Below, piece by piece: positions 1 through 6,148 of a stretch of DNA of 6,573 bases. The notes beneath the pieces are model-generated. The model was not told the DNA's origin, ran no database searches, and saw nothing but the letters and a program-made list of their open reading frames with translations. The translations under genes and the position numbers were made by a program. This stretch comes from Deltaproteobacteria bacterium (lineage in GTDB: Bacteria > Desulfobacterota > WTBG01). The number at the start of each line of letters is the position of its first letter. Position 1 is the stretch's first letter. The DNA lies in contig WTBG01000269.1 in NCBI GenBank assembly GCA_013139225.1, positions 1 to 6,573 on the forward strand, given 5' to 3'.

Positions 1-689
1 TCATGGAGAAACATTCCGTTGCACGACTCATAGGTGCTCCACCTGGCTATGTAGGATATGAGGAGGGTGGTTATCTCACAGAGGCGATTAGAAGAAAACC
101 CTATTCAGTCATCTTGCTTGATGAAATAGAAAAGACGCATCCTGAAGTGTTTAACATTCTTCTTCAAATCCTGGATGATGGAAGGCTAACCGATGGACAT
201 GGGAGAACCGTTGATTTTAAGAACACTCTTATTATCATGACTTCCAATTTGGGAAGCCAATTGATACAGGATATGGGAGAAAAAGACTATGATGAAATGC
301 AAAAAAGAGTGATGGAAGTTGTCCGGTCAACTTTTAAACCAGAATTCTTAAACCGCGTTGATGAGATTATTATCTTCCATTCATTAGGGAAAGAAGAAAT
401 CAAAAAGATTATTGAAATTCAGCTGAGCTATTTGAATAAAAGGCTGACAGAGAAGAAGCTTTCCATTACATTAACGGAATCGGCAAAAGGATTGCTGGTT
501 GAACAGGGGTTTGACCCTGTTTATGGGGCTAGAATTCTCAAAAGGACGATTCAGCGAAAAATTCAGGATCCTCTTGCCCTAAAACTGTTGGAAGGAGATT
601 TTTCTGAAGGTAACCTTATAGAAATAGATGTAGATCCAGCATCCAAGGAGTTTACCATGCACAAGAGGAAAGATACGGTAACGGCTTAA
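1..689 (+). CDS. clpB: ClpB disaggregase, C-terminal part (5' end outside window)
   Basis: This is the C-terminal 228 or so residues of the AAA+ protein disaggregase ClpB (Hsp100), a cytoplasmic hexamer that works with DnaK to resolubilise aggregates. The reading frame is open through the left edge. The first ATG (base 3) is internal, corresponding to the Met of the conserved EKHSVARLIG segment, so roughly 630 residues of a usual 850-870 residue protein lie upstream. Counting from that Met, I see the second-domain pore loop GYVGYE (15-20), Walker B LLDEIEK (38-44), the sensor-1 Asn in MTSNLGS (82), the arginine-finger motif FLNRVDE (Arg118), and sensor-2 GAR (175-177) in the small C-terminal domain. 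The end, LALKLLEGDFSEGN, is typical of ClpB rather than ClpA or ClpC. The hydrophilic tail after it is short. The stop is TAA at 687-689. No strong terminator hairpin is visible in the 22 bases before the convergent neighbour. Confidence 0.96.
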   Translation, partial: MEKHSVARLIGAPPGYVGYEEGGYLTEAIRRKPYSVILLDEIEKTHPEVFNILLQILDDGRLTDGHGRTVDFKNTLIIMTSNLGSQLIQDMGEKDYDEMQKRVMEVVRSTFKPEFLNRVDEIIIFHSLGKEEIKKIIEIQLSYLNKRLTEKKLSITLTESAKGLLVEQGFDPVYGARILKRTIQRKIQDPLALKLLEGDFSEGNLIEIDVDPASKEFTMHKRKDTVTA

Positions 690-711
690 AGAATAAAGTT
701 GGAAACTATCT

Positions 712-1245
712 CTATTGTGAAAACACTTGTGCAAGATAGGCTTTGGGGTTTTCAGGCAGTTGATTCAATCTATCTATTACCATTCCTTCCTTATTAATTA
801 TTATATGAGTAGGAACACCAATGATACCATACCTTTTTGACACCTCTCCGGTTCCATCAAAAAGGATTTTATAGGGAAGCTGGTACTTTGCCTGAGTCTG
901 TTTGACTCTCTCTATAGAATCATTAAGTCCAACATTAATTGAAAGCACCTCATAAGGTTTATTCTCTGCGGCATAATAGAGATTCTTTAATTTAGGTATC
1001 TCCATAAGACAGGAAGGACACCAGGTTGCCCAGAATGCCAGATGGACAATCTCTTTCCCTTGATAGCTTTTCAGTTGAATCTCTTCCCCCTCTATGGTCT
1101 TAAGAGAGAAATCGAAAGCTTTTAAGTTCTGTTGTTTCCCCTCCTGATTAGAAGGACAACCAGTAAGAAACATGGCAACGGAAATGACAAAAATAATACA
1201 CAGCCAGATAAGAGATTCTCTTTTGTTGATACTTGCTCCTTTCAC
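712..1245 (-). CDS. TlpA/ResA-like thioredoxin-fold lipoprotein
   Basis: This is a membrane-anchored periplasmic thiol-disulfide oxidoreductase of the TlpA/ResA (AhpC/TSA-Redoxin) family, 177 residues. An N-terminal hydrophobic segment (about 12-29) ends in a lipobox, LTGC, with Cys30 as the predicted lipidated residue. The thioredoxin domain (about 41-175) carries the redox motif WCPSC (Cys76 and Cys79) in the context FWATWC. The family's cis-proline loop is GVPT (Pro145). It overlaps the upstream DsbD/CcdA-like gene by four bases (GTGA), so the two are surely co-transcribed and probably translationally coupled. The membrane partner would keep the CPSC pair reduced. Likely roles are cytochrome c haem-site reduction or general periplasmic disulfide reduction; the sequence does not decide between them. 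The longest frame starts with GTG at 1245, but a strong AAAGGAG inside codons 1-4 points to an in-frame ATC at 1230. Either start leaves the signal peptide intact. Confidence 0.93.
   Translation of the reverse strand: MKGASINKRESLIWLCIIFVISVAMFLTGCPSNQEGKQQNLKAFDFSLKTIEGEEIQLKSYQGKEIVHLAFWATWCPSCLMEIPKLKNLYYAAENKPYEVLSINVGLNDSIERVKQTQAKYQLPYKILFDGTGEVSKRYGIIGVPTHIIINKEGMVIDRLNQLPENPKAYLAQVFSQ
1236..1242 (-). promoter_or_regulatory. Shine-Dalgarno just inside the thioredoxin lipoprotein gene
   Basis: On the minus strand AAAGGAG occupies 1242-1236, immediately after the GTG at 1245. Five bases separate it from an in-frame ATC at 1230-1228, which is ideal start spacing. The GTG itself has only a weak GGGA about ten bases upstream. 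This raises the possibility of initiation at a non-canonical ATC codon, which would give I/M-NKRES as the N-terminus. Confidence 0.45.
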
Positions 1246-1952
1246 ATCATAAGTTGTCCCATTTTAACGAGAAAATACTCACCCACAATGATCATCATTA
1301 TTCCAAACCCTTTTTTAATCTTAACCATCCAATCTCCAGACCGTGGCAAAGAGGTAAGAAGTCCAGCAAATGTTCCTATCAGAATAAGTAAAAATCCCAT
1401 TCCAAAGGCATAAAAAAACAGCATTACAATTCCCAAGGGTACATTTTGTTTTGTTCCCACATAGGTAAGCAATATCCCCAGAACCGGTGCGGTACAAGGG
1501 GCTGCAATCAGTGCCGAGGTTCCTCCCAGAAAGATAGCAGATACCCCCCCTTTGGTTTTAACTTCAGTAGTTCCGTATCGGTCAAACCAGGTAAATTGGA
1601 TGGTTATCACATCCAGCATGGCCAAACCAAAAATTATGCAAATGTTAGCTACTACAAGATAAGCCCAGGGATTGGTTTGTATCTGGCCGAAAAGTTTCCC
1701 CGTAATTGCAGCAAAGGCACCCAGTGAAGAGTAGACTATAGCCAGACCCAAAACATACATGAGAGAAAGATAAAACCCTCTGAGTCTTGTTTCTGACCCT
1801 TTAGCCCCTATGAATCCTACTGTTATAGGTATAAGAGGATAAACGCAAGGGGTGAAACTGGTTATAATACCTGCTGCAAGTGAGATAAGAATAGCCAACA
1901 GAGGGGCTGATTGAATAGCAGCTTCTAAATTATTTGTCAAGGTCTCTATCAT
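1242..1952 (-). CDS. DsbD/CcdA-type transmembrane thiol reductase
   Basis: This is a polytopic inner-membrane protein of 236 residues equivalent to the transmembrane domain of DsbD. It moves electrons from cytoplasmic thioredoxin to periplasmic thiol proteins through one membrane Cys pair. The two family motifs are FTPCVYPLIPIT (Cys36) and AAPCTAPVLG (Cys153), the redox-active pair placed in symmetric helices. About six hydrophobic segments are visible, near 16-50, 60-83, 97-118, 136-165, 171-197 and 210-229. The size is that of CcdA (six helices), but the FTPCVYPLIPIT wording is DsbD/ScsB-like. No N-terminal DsbD alpha domain or fused gamma domain is present; the next gene supplies a separate thioredoxin domain. 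The ATG at 1952 follows an AAAGGA about eight bases upstream. Its stop TGA overlaps the GTG of the next gene. An internal Cys105 lies in a helix and has no known role in the family. Confidence 0.94.
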   Translation of the reverse strand: MIETLTNNLEAAIQSAPLLAILISLAAGIITSFTPCVYPLIPITVGFIGAKGSETRLRGFYLSLMYVLGLAIVYSSLGAFAAITGKLFGQIQTNPWAYLVVANICIIFGLAMLDVITIQFTWFDRYGTTEVKTKGGVSAIFLGGTSALIAAPCTAPVLGILLTYVGTKQNVPLGIVMLFFYAFGMGFLLILIGTFAGLLTSLPRSGDWMVKIKKGFGIMMIIVGEYFLVKMGQLMM

Positions 1953-1984
1953 TGTTGGTTCCTTTCTTATCTAATTACAACTAA

Positions 1985-2012
1985 AGAATACGGATCAGTG
2001 GACGTAAGACAA
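1985..2012 (-). promoter_or_regulatory. Possible sigma70-like promoter of the redox operon
   Basis: On the minus strand TTGTCT (2012-2007) and TATTCT (1990-1985) are separated by 16 bases and lie 33 bases before the ATG at 1952. Each box matches four of six consensus positions. The site partly overlaps the outer arm (2003-2009) of the inverted-repeat element. It is weak evidence from pattern matching only. Confidence 0.3.
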
Positions 2013-2118
2013 CCTATGATTAACATAAACGATGCTAGATACTGGTTACTTGATACTGGATAAAAAAACTGATTATATATATTATCCACATCTAGCATCT
2101 AGTATCCAGTATCTTACG
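2003..2118. repeat. Inverted element made of degenerate heptamer arrays
   Basis: Two short arrays of a 7-base unit face each other. Read on the plus strand, the right arm (2089-2116) is CATCTAG, CATCTAG, TATCCAG, TATCTTA, preceded by a six-base TATCCA at 2083. Read on the minus strand, the left arm (2062-2028) is TATCCAG, TATCAAG, TAACCAG, TATCTAG, CATCGTT. Perfect inverted matches include 11 bases (2052-2062 with 2103-2113) and 10 bases (2031-2040 with 2090-2099). These two pairings cross, so several alternative registers are possible. One continuous imperfect fold pairs 2037-2062 with 2089-2114 around an A/T-rich loop. Outermost is CGTAAGA (2003-2009) against TCTTACG (2112-2118). No open frame or transposase is associated. 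It resembles small intergenic repeat elements such as the heptameric STRR repeats described in cyanobacteria, but I cannot assign a family. Confidence 0.8.
2062..2086 (-). terminator. Weak possible terminator after the four-gene cluster
   Basis: On the minus strand an A/T-rich near-palindrome (2086-2071, closed by GAT/ATC with one mismatch) is followed two bases later by seven T residues (2068-2062). It lies about 50 bases past the stop of the MBL gene and inside the repeat element's loop. The stem has almost no G+C, so it would be a poor intrinsic terminator alone. The larger heptamer hairpin could reinforce it. Confidence 0.3.
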
Positions 2119-2134
2119 ATGTAAGGTACCCTCT

Positions 2135-3007
2135 TCAAACAGTAACAGTCTTACCTTCCATTGCCCCTGAGCATTTCATGGGAGATTTCTGTTTCTTTAT
2201 TTGTTCCCTACACTCTTTTAGAAAAGAATCGATGACAGCATCACTGTGATCCGGGTCGTGATGAAACAGGACGAGGTGTTTTGCTTCTCCCTCCACAGCC
2301 AGTTTAACGGTTTCTTTCCAGGCAGAATGGCCCCACCCTTTCTTTATACGATATTCCCTGTCAGTATATTGGGCATCATGGATTAGCATATCTGCTCCCT
2401 GGATAAAGCGCACAAACTTTTCTCTCTCGTAAGCAATATGGCTTTTAGCATTAGTGATCCGGGGGAGAATCTCATTGTCGGTCATATAGACAAGTTTTTT
2501 GCCATCGACATTTAACGCATAGGAAAAGTTAATGCCCGGATGGTTAACTCTTATGATTTTGACTTCGGTGTCAGCCACACAATGGTTTCCTAAGGATAAT
2601 TGATTGAAGCTGATATGTGCTGAAAGAGAGCTAGACTTTACAGGAAAGTGTATGGATTCCATCTGGCTTGAAAAAATATTTTCCAAAGGGAATTTTGGAT
2701 GCTTTGCACCCAAAATGGTGAGTGTATTACCAGCATTATAAGCAGGAGCAAAGTAGGGTAATCCTTGAATATGATCCCAGTGATAATGTGAAAGAAAAAT
2801 ATAAGCACGAACCTCTTTTTCTCTATGAAGAAGAGCTTTCCCTAATTCTCTGATTCCTGTTCCCGCATCAAGTATAATCAACTGATTGTTGGGTAACTTT
2901 ACTTCCACACAAGAAGTGTTCCCTCCATATTTCGATTTGTCCTTGCCAGGAGAGGGAATAGAGCCCCTCGTTCCCCAGAAAGTAATTGCTGTTTTGCTAT
3001 TTCGCAT
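2135..3007 (-). CDS. MBL-fold metallohydrolase (phosphodiesterase-like)
   Basis: This is a cytoplasmic metallo-beta-lactamase-fold hydrolase of 290 residues, from the branch that includes PhnP, RNase Z-like and cyclic phosphodiesterase proteins. The N-terminus WGTRGSIPSPG, followed by YGGNTSCVE (27-35), is a signature of this branch. The metal site is complete: HYHWDH (74-79), His156 in NHPG, Asp177 in MTDNE and His249 in LFHHDP. A second conserved block, HDAQYT (210-215) followed by GWGHS (224-228), precedes the last ligand. No signal peptide, membrane segment or fused regulatory domain is present. The ATG at 3007 has an AAGGGA five to six bases upstream. It is the last gene of the four-gene cluster, 24 bases after the phospholipase-like gene. 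Substrate is unknown; a phosphodiester is the most likely from family membership, and lactamase activity is unlikely. Confidence 0.92.
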   Translation of the reverse strand: MRNSKTAITFWGTRGSIPSPGKDKSKYGGNTSCVEVKLPNNQLIILDAGTGIRELGKALLHREKEVRAYIFLSHYHWDHIQGLPYFAPAYNAGNTLTILGAKHPKFPLENIFSSQMESIHFPVKSSSLSAHISFNQLSLGNHCVADTEVKIIRVNHPGINFSYALNVDGKKLVYMTDNEILPRITNAKSHIAYEREKFVRFIQGADMLIHDAQYTDREYRIKKGWGHSAWKETVKLAVEGEAKHLVLFHHDPDHSDAVIDSFLKECREQIKKQKSPMKCSGAMEGKTVTV

Positions 3008-3031
3008 TACAATCCCTTATCGGATTAACAA

Positions 3032-3928
3032 TTAAAGATACACTGCATAAGTCTTTTTTGAAAGATTTACAATTTCATCAGGGATACAAAAGGCTTTTTC
3101 TGTGGGTATTTCACCATGGGCTCTTTTAATAGCGTATCGTTTCTTCTTAGCGGTCCTGATATTATCACTGCCTACAGGATCATAGTTTAGACATATGCTG
3201 TTATCCAAATGATTAAGAAAATCAAAGATGAGGTTTAAAGAAAGCGTGTCGAGGTGAAGGATATAGCTTTCAGGAAGATCCCAACGAGAATTTCTCGTTA
3301 TAAACGATACCATGTCCTGCCAGCGTTCCAGATCATACAGTTTAATGCTCTGCACATATAATTTCTTTTTTGTTTGAAAGGAAATGACTTTGCTTTTGAA
3401 AAACCTTTGCATGAACTCATCATTACTCACGTTTTGTCTGGAGATGGTCTCGTTGGCTAATTGCCAATATTTTTTTTCGATATAAGCGTCTGAACGGTAT
3501 TCCCAGTAGATATGACCTAACTTTTTAGTTGACGTGGTGAGATAAAGCTGGTTGGGAATATAAAAATTGTGGGAAATAATATCAGCACAGAGATGGCTGA
3601 GATAACCATAGGCAAAGGAAAAGTGGGAGGGAGAATCAGCTACCTCCAGCATCTTCATGGCTACAGACCAATTATGACAATGATCATCTCGACGTCTGCT
3701 TCCTTTGCCGATGAAGATATCAGCACTTATGCAGCCGTAAAGGTAATCGTAGGGAAATGCTTTTAATGATTCAGCTATACAGGGAAGAATCATACTAAGG
3801 TGATTCAAAACGTAGGAGCCTTCCATAATGTGAATGCCGGCTCCCCAGGCATAGGCATAATCACTGGTAAGGAGTGTGACAAACAGAGCAATAGTAAAAG
3901 TCTTTATAATCTTACCTGCTGATTTCAT
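3032..3928 (-). CDS. Secreted zinc-dependent phospholipase C/P1-nuclease family protein
   Basis: This exported 298-residue protein belongs to the zinc-dependent phospholipase C / S1-P1 nuclease superfamily, whose members cleave phosphodiesters at a trinuclear zinc site. A signal peptide (basic KSAGKIIK, hydrophobic 9-21) ends in AYA, so the mature protein would begin at Trp28. In this fold the free N-terminal Trp is itself a zinc ligand. All expected ligands can be placed in order: Trp28, His33, Asp70 (YGCISADI), His85 (HCHNWS), His112 and Asp116 and His120 (SHLCADIISH), His139 and Glu143 (HIYWE). The spacing WGAGIH matches P1 nuclease (Trp1, His6) more closely than clostridial alpha-toxin (Trp1, His11). 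No C-terminal C2-like domain is seen; the remainder (about 190-298) is unassigned. The ATG at 3928 has no clear Shine-Dalgarno and follows the upstream stop by 31 bases. Phospholipase activity is a family inference; a nuclease or other phosphodiesterase is possible. Confidence 0.88.
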   Translation of the reverse strand: MKSAGKIIKTFTIALFVTLLTSDYAYAWGAGIHIMEGSYVLNHLSMILPCIAESLKAFPYDYLYGCISADIFIGKGSRRRDDHCHNWSVAMKMLEVADSPSHFSFAYGYLSHLCADIISHNFYIPNQLYLTTSTKKLGHIYWEYRSDAYIEKKYWQLANETISRQNVSNDEFMQRFFKSKVISFQTKKKLYVQSIKLYDLERWQDMVSFITRNSRWDLPESYILHLDTLSLNLIFDFLNHLDNSICLNYDPVGSDNIRTAKKKRYAIKRAHGEIPTEKAFCIPDEIVNLSKKTYAVYL

Positions 3929-3959
3929 ATGTGTTGTTTAATCTATTTAAAAAGCATCC

Positions 3960-4991
3960 CTAGGCAGCATCATGCCTGGACACTGAATTCAAATGAATCT
4001 GTTCATATTTTGTTTTAAGCGTTTCTTCTTTTTGGTGCTGATAGTTTTTCCAGTGCGAAAACATCTCACACATAATTCTATAGTCTTTTTCATTATCTAT
4101 GTCTAAAACAGCACCCGCTGAGGATGAAACAACACTTGTAAAACGAGTTCCTAAAACTCTGGATACACAGCTTTCTATAAACGACAAGGGTAGCAATTTG
4201 CGCGTGGGTAGAGTCAGGGGATCCAGATGAATTCGAGAAAGGAGCTGATTCCAATGAAGCAAACAATAGCACCAAAAACCTTCTAGTCCTACATGTACCT
4301 TTATAAATTCAGTAGCCATTTTTATAATATTTTTCAAGCCTCTTTGATATCGGCAGTCATATACTTTTTGAATATAGTGCCTGTTCTTAACCTTTAGAGG
4401 TTTTATCAAGTGGAGATTATTCTGGCGATATTTTCCTTCCTTGAGATAGAAGTAATTTGTCTTAATGCCAGGTCTGCCTTTTTGAGGATGGAAACAGCGA
4501 AGACTTTCAGCCGGAGCAATCCCCAGAAAATAATCGTACCTATCAACTTCACAAAGATTGATAAACGTATCTATCTCGAGGGGAGTAACCAGTGGAATAT
4601 CCCCTGGAACACAGAGCACAGCTTTTTCTATATCGACCGATTTATTTGAGGCAACTTCACGAGCCTCAGGATAAAGGTGAAGGAAGGACTCCCAGGCATT
4701 GGAATAGAGAGACTCGCCCTGTTCAAGTATGGTAACATCATTTGTGTTTTCTAAAAATTTCTGATGATTCTCAATTGCCTGGTTCAGTCTTTCCTTGGGA
4801 CCAACAAGGCAGATTCGATTAATATTTTCCGCCTTTTCTAACGACTTAAGAACATAAAGGAATAGAGGAACTCCATCAATTTCTAAAAAAGACTTGTTCC
4901 TACCACACACCTTTCGGCTTGCTCCGGTATCTCCCGCTAACAAAATGGTGTCATACTTTACTGTATAGCTTTTCATCATGTGTTTATTCAT
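3960..4991 (-). CDS. MobA-like nucleotidyltransferase with an unassigned insert
   Basis: This is a 343-residue protein with the GT-A-like nucleotidyltransferase fold used by MobA, IspD and sugar or alditol nucleotidyltransferases, which couple an NTP to a phosphorylated acceptor. The N-terminal nucleotide-binding loop reads ILLAGDTGASR (16-26), then a conserved lysine in NKSFLEIDGVP (Lys33). The metal-binding strand is LCVPGDIPLV (Asp131). A further block with GRPGIK (172-177) and RQNNLHLIKP (189-198) looks like the acceptor loop. The fold's closing strand appears to be AVLDIDNEKDY (294-304). Between about 200 and 290 there is an extra segment of some 90 residues with a hydrophobic, Trp/Cys-rich stretch (FWCYCLLHW), not found in ordinary MobA. 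The tail after 325 is hydrophilic. The usual LAGG is LAGD here. The ATG at 4991 has a weak ribosome site, and ATGs at codons 5-6 are alternatives. It follows the methyltransferase gene by 14 bases. Substrate is unknown. Confidence 0.82.
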   Translation of the reverse strand: MNKHMMKSYTVKYDTILLAGDTGASRKVCGRNKSFLEIDGVPLFLYVLKSLEKAENINRICLVGPKERLNQAIENHQKFLENTNDVTILEQGESLYSNAWESFLHLYPEAREVASNKSVDIEKAVLCVPGDIPLVTPLEIDTFINLCEVDRYDYFLGIAPAESLRCFHPQKGRPGIKTNYFYLKEGKYRQNNLHLIKPLKVKNRHYIQKVYDCRYQRGLKNIIKMATEFIKVHVGLEGFWCYCLLHWNQLLSRIHLDPLTLPTRKLLPLSFIESCVSRVLGTRFTSVVSSSAGAVLDIDNEKDYRIMCEMFSHWKNYQHQKEETLKTKYEQIHLNSVSRHDAA

Positions 4992-5005
4992 ACTTACTTG
5001 GGCAT

Positions 5006-6076
5006 TCAGCTAAAATATAGTTTCCTCAACTCTTCGGATACACCTTTTAGTAACTTTAAGACCCTCACGGAGCCCTCGTGGGATAGAGACCCTGCTCCAC
5101 AGCTTGGGGTAATAAGAGAGTGTCTTGCAACTTTTTCAGCATCTATGTTGTAATCCGCAAGTTGTTTAACATAAGATTGCCACTTTCCAATGAGTGAATC
5201 TACGGTTTCTCCTTTTAGTTTTTCCGGATGGGAAGTCGGGATTAATCCCCAGGCTAATATGCCTTCTCTTGCAATAAATTCTTTTAATGATTCAGAATAT
5301 AGCATTAATTTATCAAAAAAGCTATAGGCATCAAAACTTAAGATATCAATATCAGTTGCAAGGAGCATAGACCAGTCTGTATTTTCACAGCAATGAATAC
5401 TGGCATAGCCATTTTCTTTGTGAACAAGGGTTATTATTTCATTAAGGTCTTTTTGTATCTCGCTTCCAGATATACCCAGATAGGCAGATGACCCAAAACC
5501 TACCAAAGATGGCTCATCTATAGACATAATAACAGGCACGCCGAAAGAATGCAGTTTTTGCATCTGCCACTTTGTCTTTAAAGATATCATTTTTACAATG
5601 ATATCTCTTAACTGAGGGTTATAAAATGCACTTTTCCCATCTTGGTCGGTTAAGCTGGTAGCTAATGTAAAAGGGCCTGTAACCTGACCTTTAATTGCGA
5701 CTGGATTATATTCGCCGTGATTTAGCTCTTCAATTAAAACGCGAAACCCTTCAGCATAGTGGGGAGTGAGAGAGAATTTTTCTAAATGCGTGGGAGAATG
5801 TTCTTCGACAGCGGCAAGGTAGCACTCATAGAATCGTAAGACCTCATCTTGGAAACCCGGATCGTCTGTGTCAAAATATATTTTTTTATTTGACCATTTA
5901 AGACCCGGCATACCTTCAGTAAATTGAATAATCATACCTTCTTTAGGACGTTTTGCCAATTGAACCCAGGCAGGTATCTGGGAAGTATAAGTCAAGATAA
6001 GTTTGGTTGCTTCTTTGGCATCATCCAGAGGCAAACTGCCAATGGTAGTAGCTAAGCAATTTGGTAATAAAGACAT
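5006..6076 (-). CDS. Core-MetE-like (cobalamin-independent methionine synthase family) methyltransferase
   Basis: This 356-residue cytoplasmic protein corresponds to the catalytic C-terminal barrel of MetE and to the related UROD/MetE-like superfamily. Residues are numbered from the ATG at 6076. It starts with the family's TTIGSLP (10-16), continues with KGQVTGPFTLA (129-139) and SIDEPSL (185-191), and has the zinc site HCC (His228, Cys230) and PSCGAG (Cys326). The N-terminal folate-binding duplicate of full MetE (about 750 residues) is absent, as in core-MetE proteins that take methyl groups from a corrinoid. The third classical ligand, a Glu in the strand after the HxC motif, is replaced by Asp in ILSFDAYS. 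The frame can be extended to TTG at 6082, but AGGT lies nine bases before the ATG and only three before the TTG, so I chose the ATG. It is the first gene of the cluster. It could make methionine or transfer a methyl or other C1 group to another thiol. Confidence 0.85.
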   Translation of the reverse strand: MSLLPNCLATTIGSLPLDDAKEATKLILTYTSQIPAWVQLAKRPKEGMIIQFTEGMPGLKWSNKKIYFDTDDPGFQDEVLRFYECYLAAVEEHSPTHLEKFSLTPHYAEGFRVLIEELNHGEYNPVAIKGQVTGPFTLATSLTDQDGKSAFYNPQLRDIIVKMISLKTKWQMQKLHSFGVPVIMSIDEPSLVGFGSSAYLGISGSEIQKDLNEIITLVHKENGYASIHCCENTDWSMLLATDIDILSFDAYSFFDKLMLYSESLKEFIAREGILAWGLIPTSHPEKLKGETVDSLIGKWQSYVKQLADYNIDAEKVARHSLITPSCGAGSLSHEGSVRVLKLLKGVSEELRKLYFS

Positions 6077-6148
6077 ATTCAACTACCTGTTCCCGTTATA
6101 TCTACGTATTCATGAAGTAAGGTTTAACCCAGACATTAAAGGAGGAAC

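Noticed and set aside
1..689. ClpA, ClpC or ClpE instead of ClpB
   Set aside because: The EKHSVARLIGAPPGYVGYEEGG to LLEGDFSEGN wording is that of ClpB. No IGL/F ClpP-binding loop is seen in the expected region.
1132..1413. Plus-strand open frame of 93 codons
   Set aside because: It lies antisense across the end of the DsbD-like gene and the start of the thioredoxin gene. Its translation shows no domain, and both minus-strand genes have clear motifs.
1446..1727. Plus-strand open frame of 93 codons
   Set aside because: It is entirely antisense to the transmembrane DsbD-like gene. The product is low-information and has no recognisable motif.
2028..2116. CRISPR-like or phage attachment repeat
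   Set aside because: The units are 7 bases, contiguous, degenerate and in opposite orientation. There are no spacers, cas genes, integrase or tRNA.
3569..3766. Plus-strand open frame of 65 codons
   Set aside because: It is a shadow of the phospholipase-like gene, where all zinc ligands fall in the minus-strand frame.
4093..4275. Second minus-strand frame of 60 codons within the nucleotidyltransferase
   Set aside because: It is out of frame with a well-supported gene and has no family resemblance. I also considered a frameshift, but the main frame continues unbroken to a normal closing strand.
4410..4649. Plus-strand open frame of 79 codons
   Set aside because: It is antisense to the nucleotidyltransferase gene and has no supporting motif.
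2135..6076. Antiphage defence or toxin system built on the nucleotidyltransferase, MBL and nuclease-like genes
   Set aside because: The nucleotidyltransferase has the MobA-type fold and not a CD-NTase or MNT fold. The nuclease-like protein is exported, and no mobile-element or defence-island genes are nearby.
6095..6123. Minus-strand promoter for the MetE-like gene (TATAAC)
   Set aside because: The -35 position reads ACCTTA, and transcription would start on top of the ribosome-binding site.
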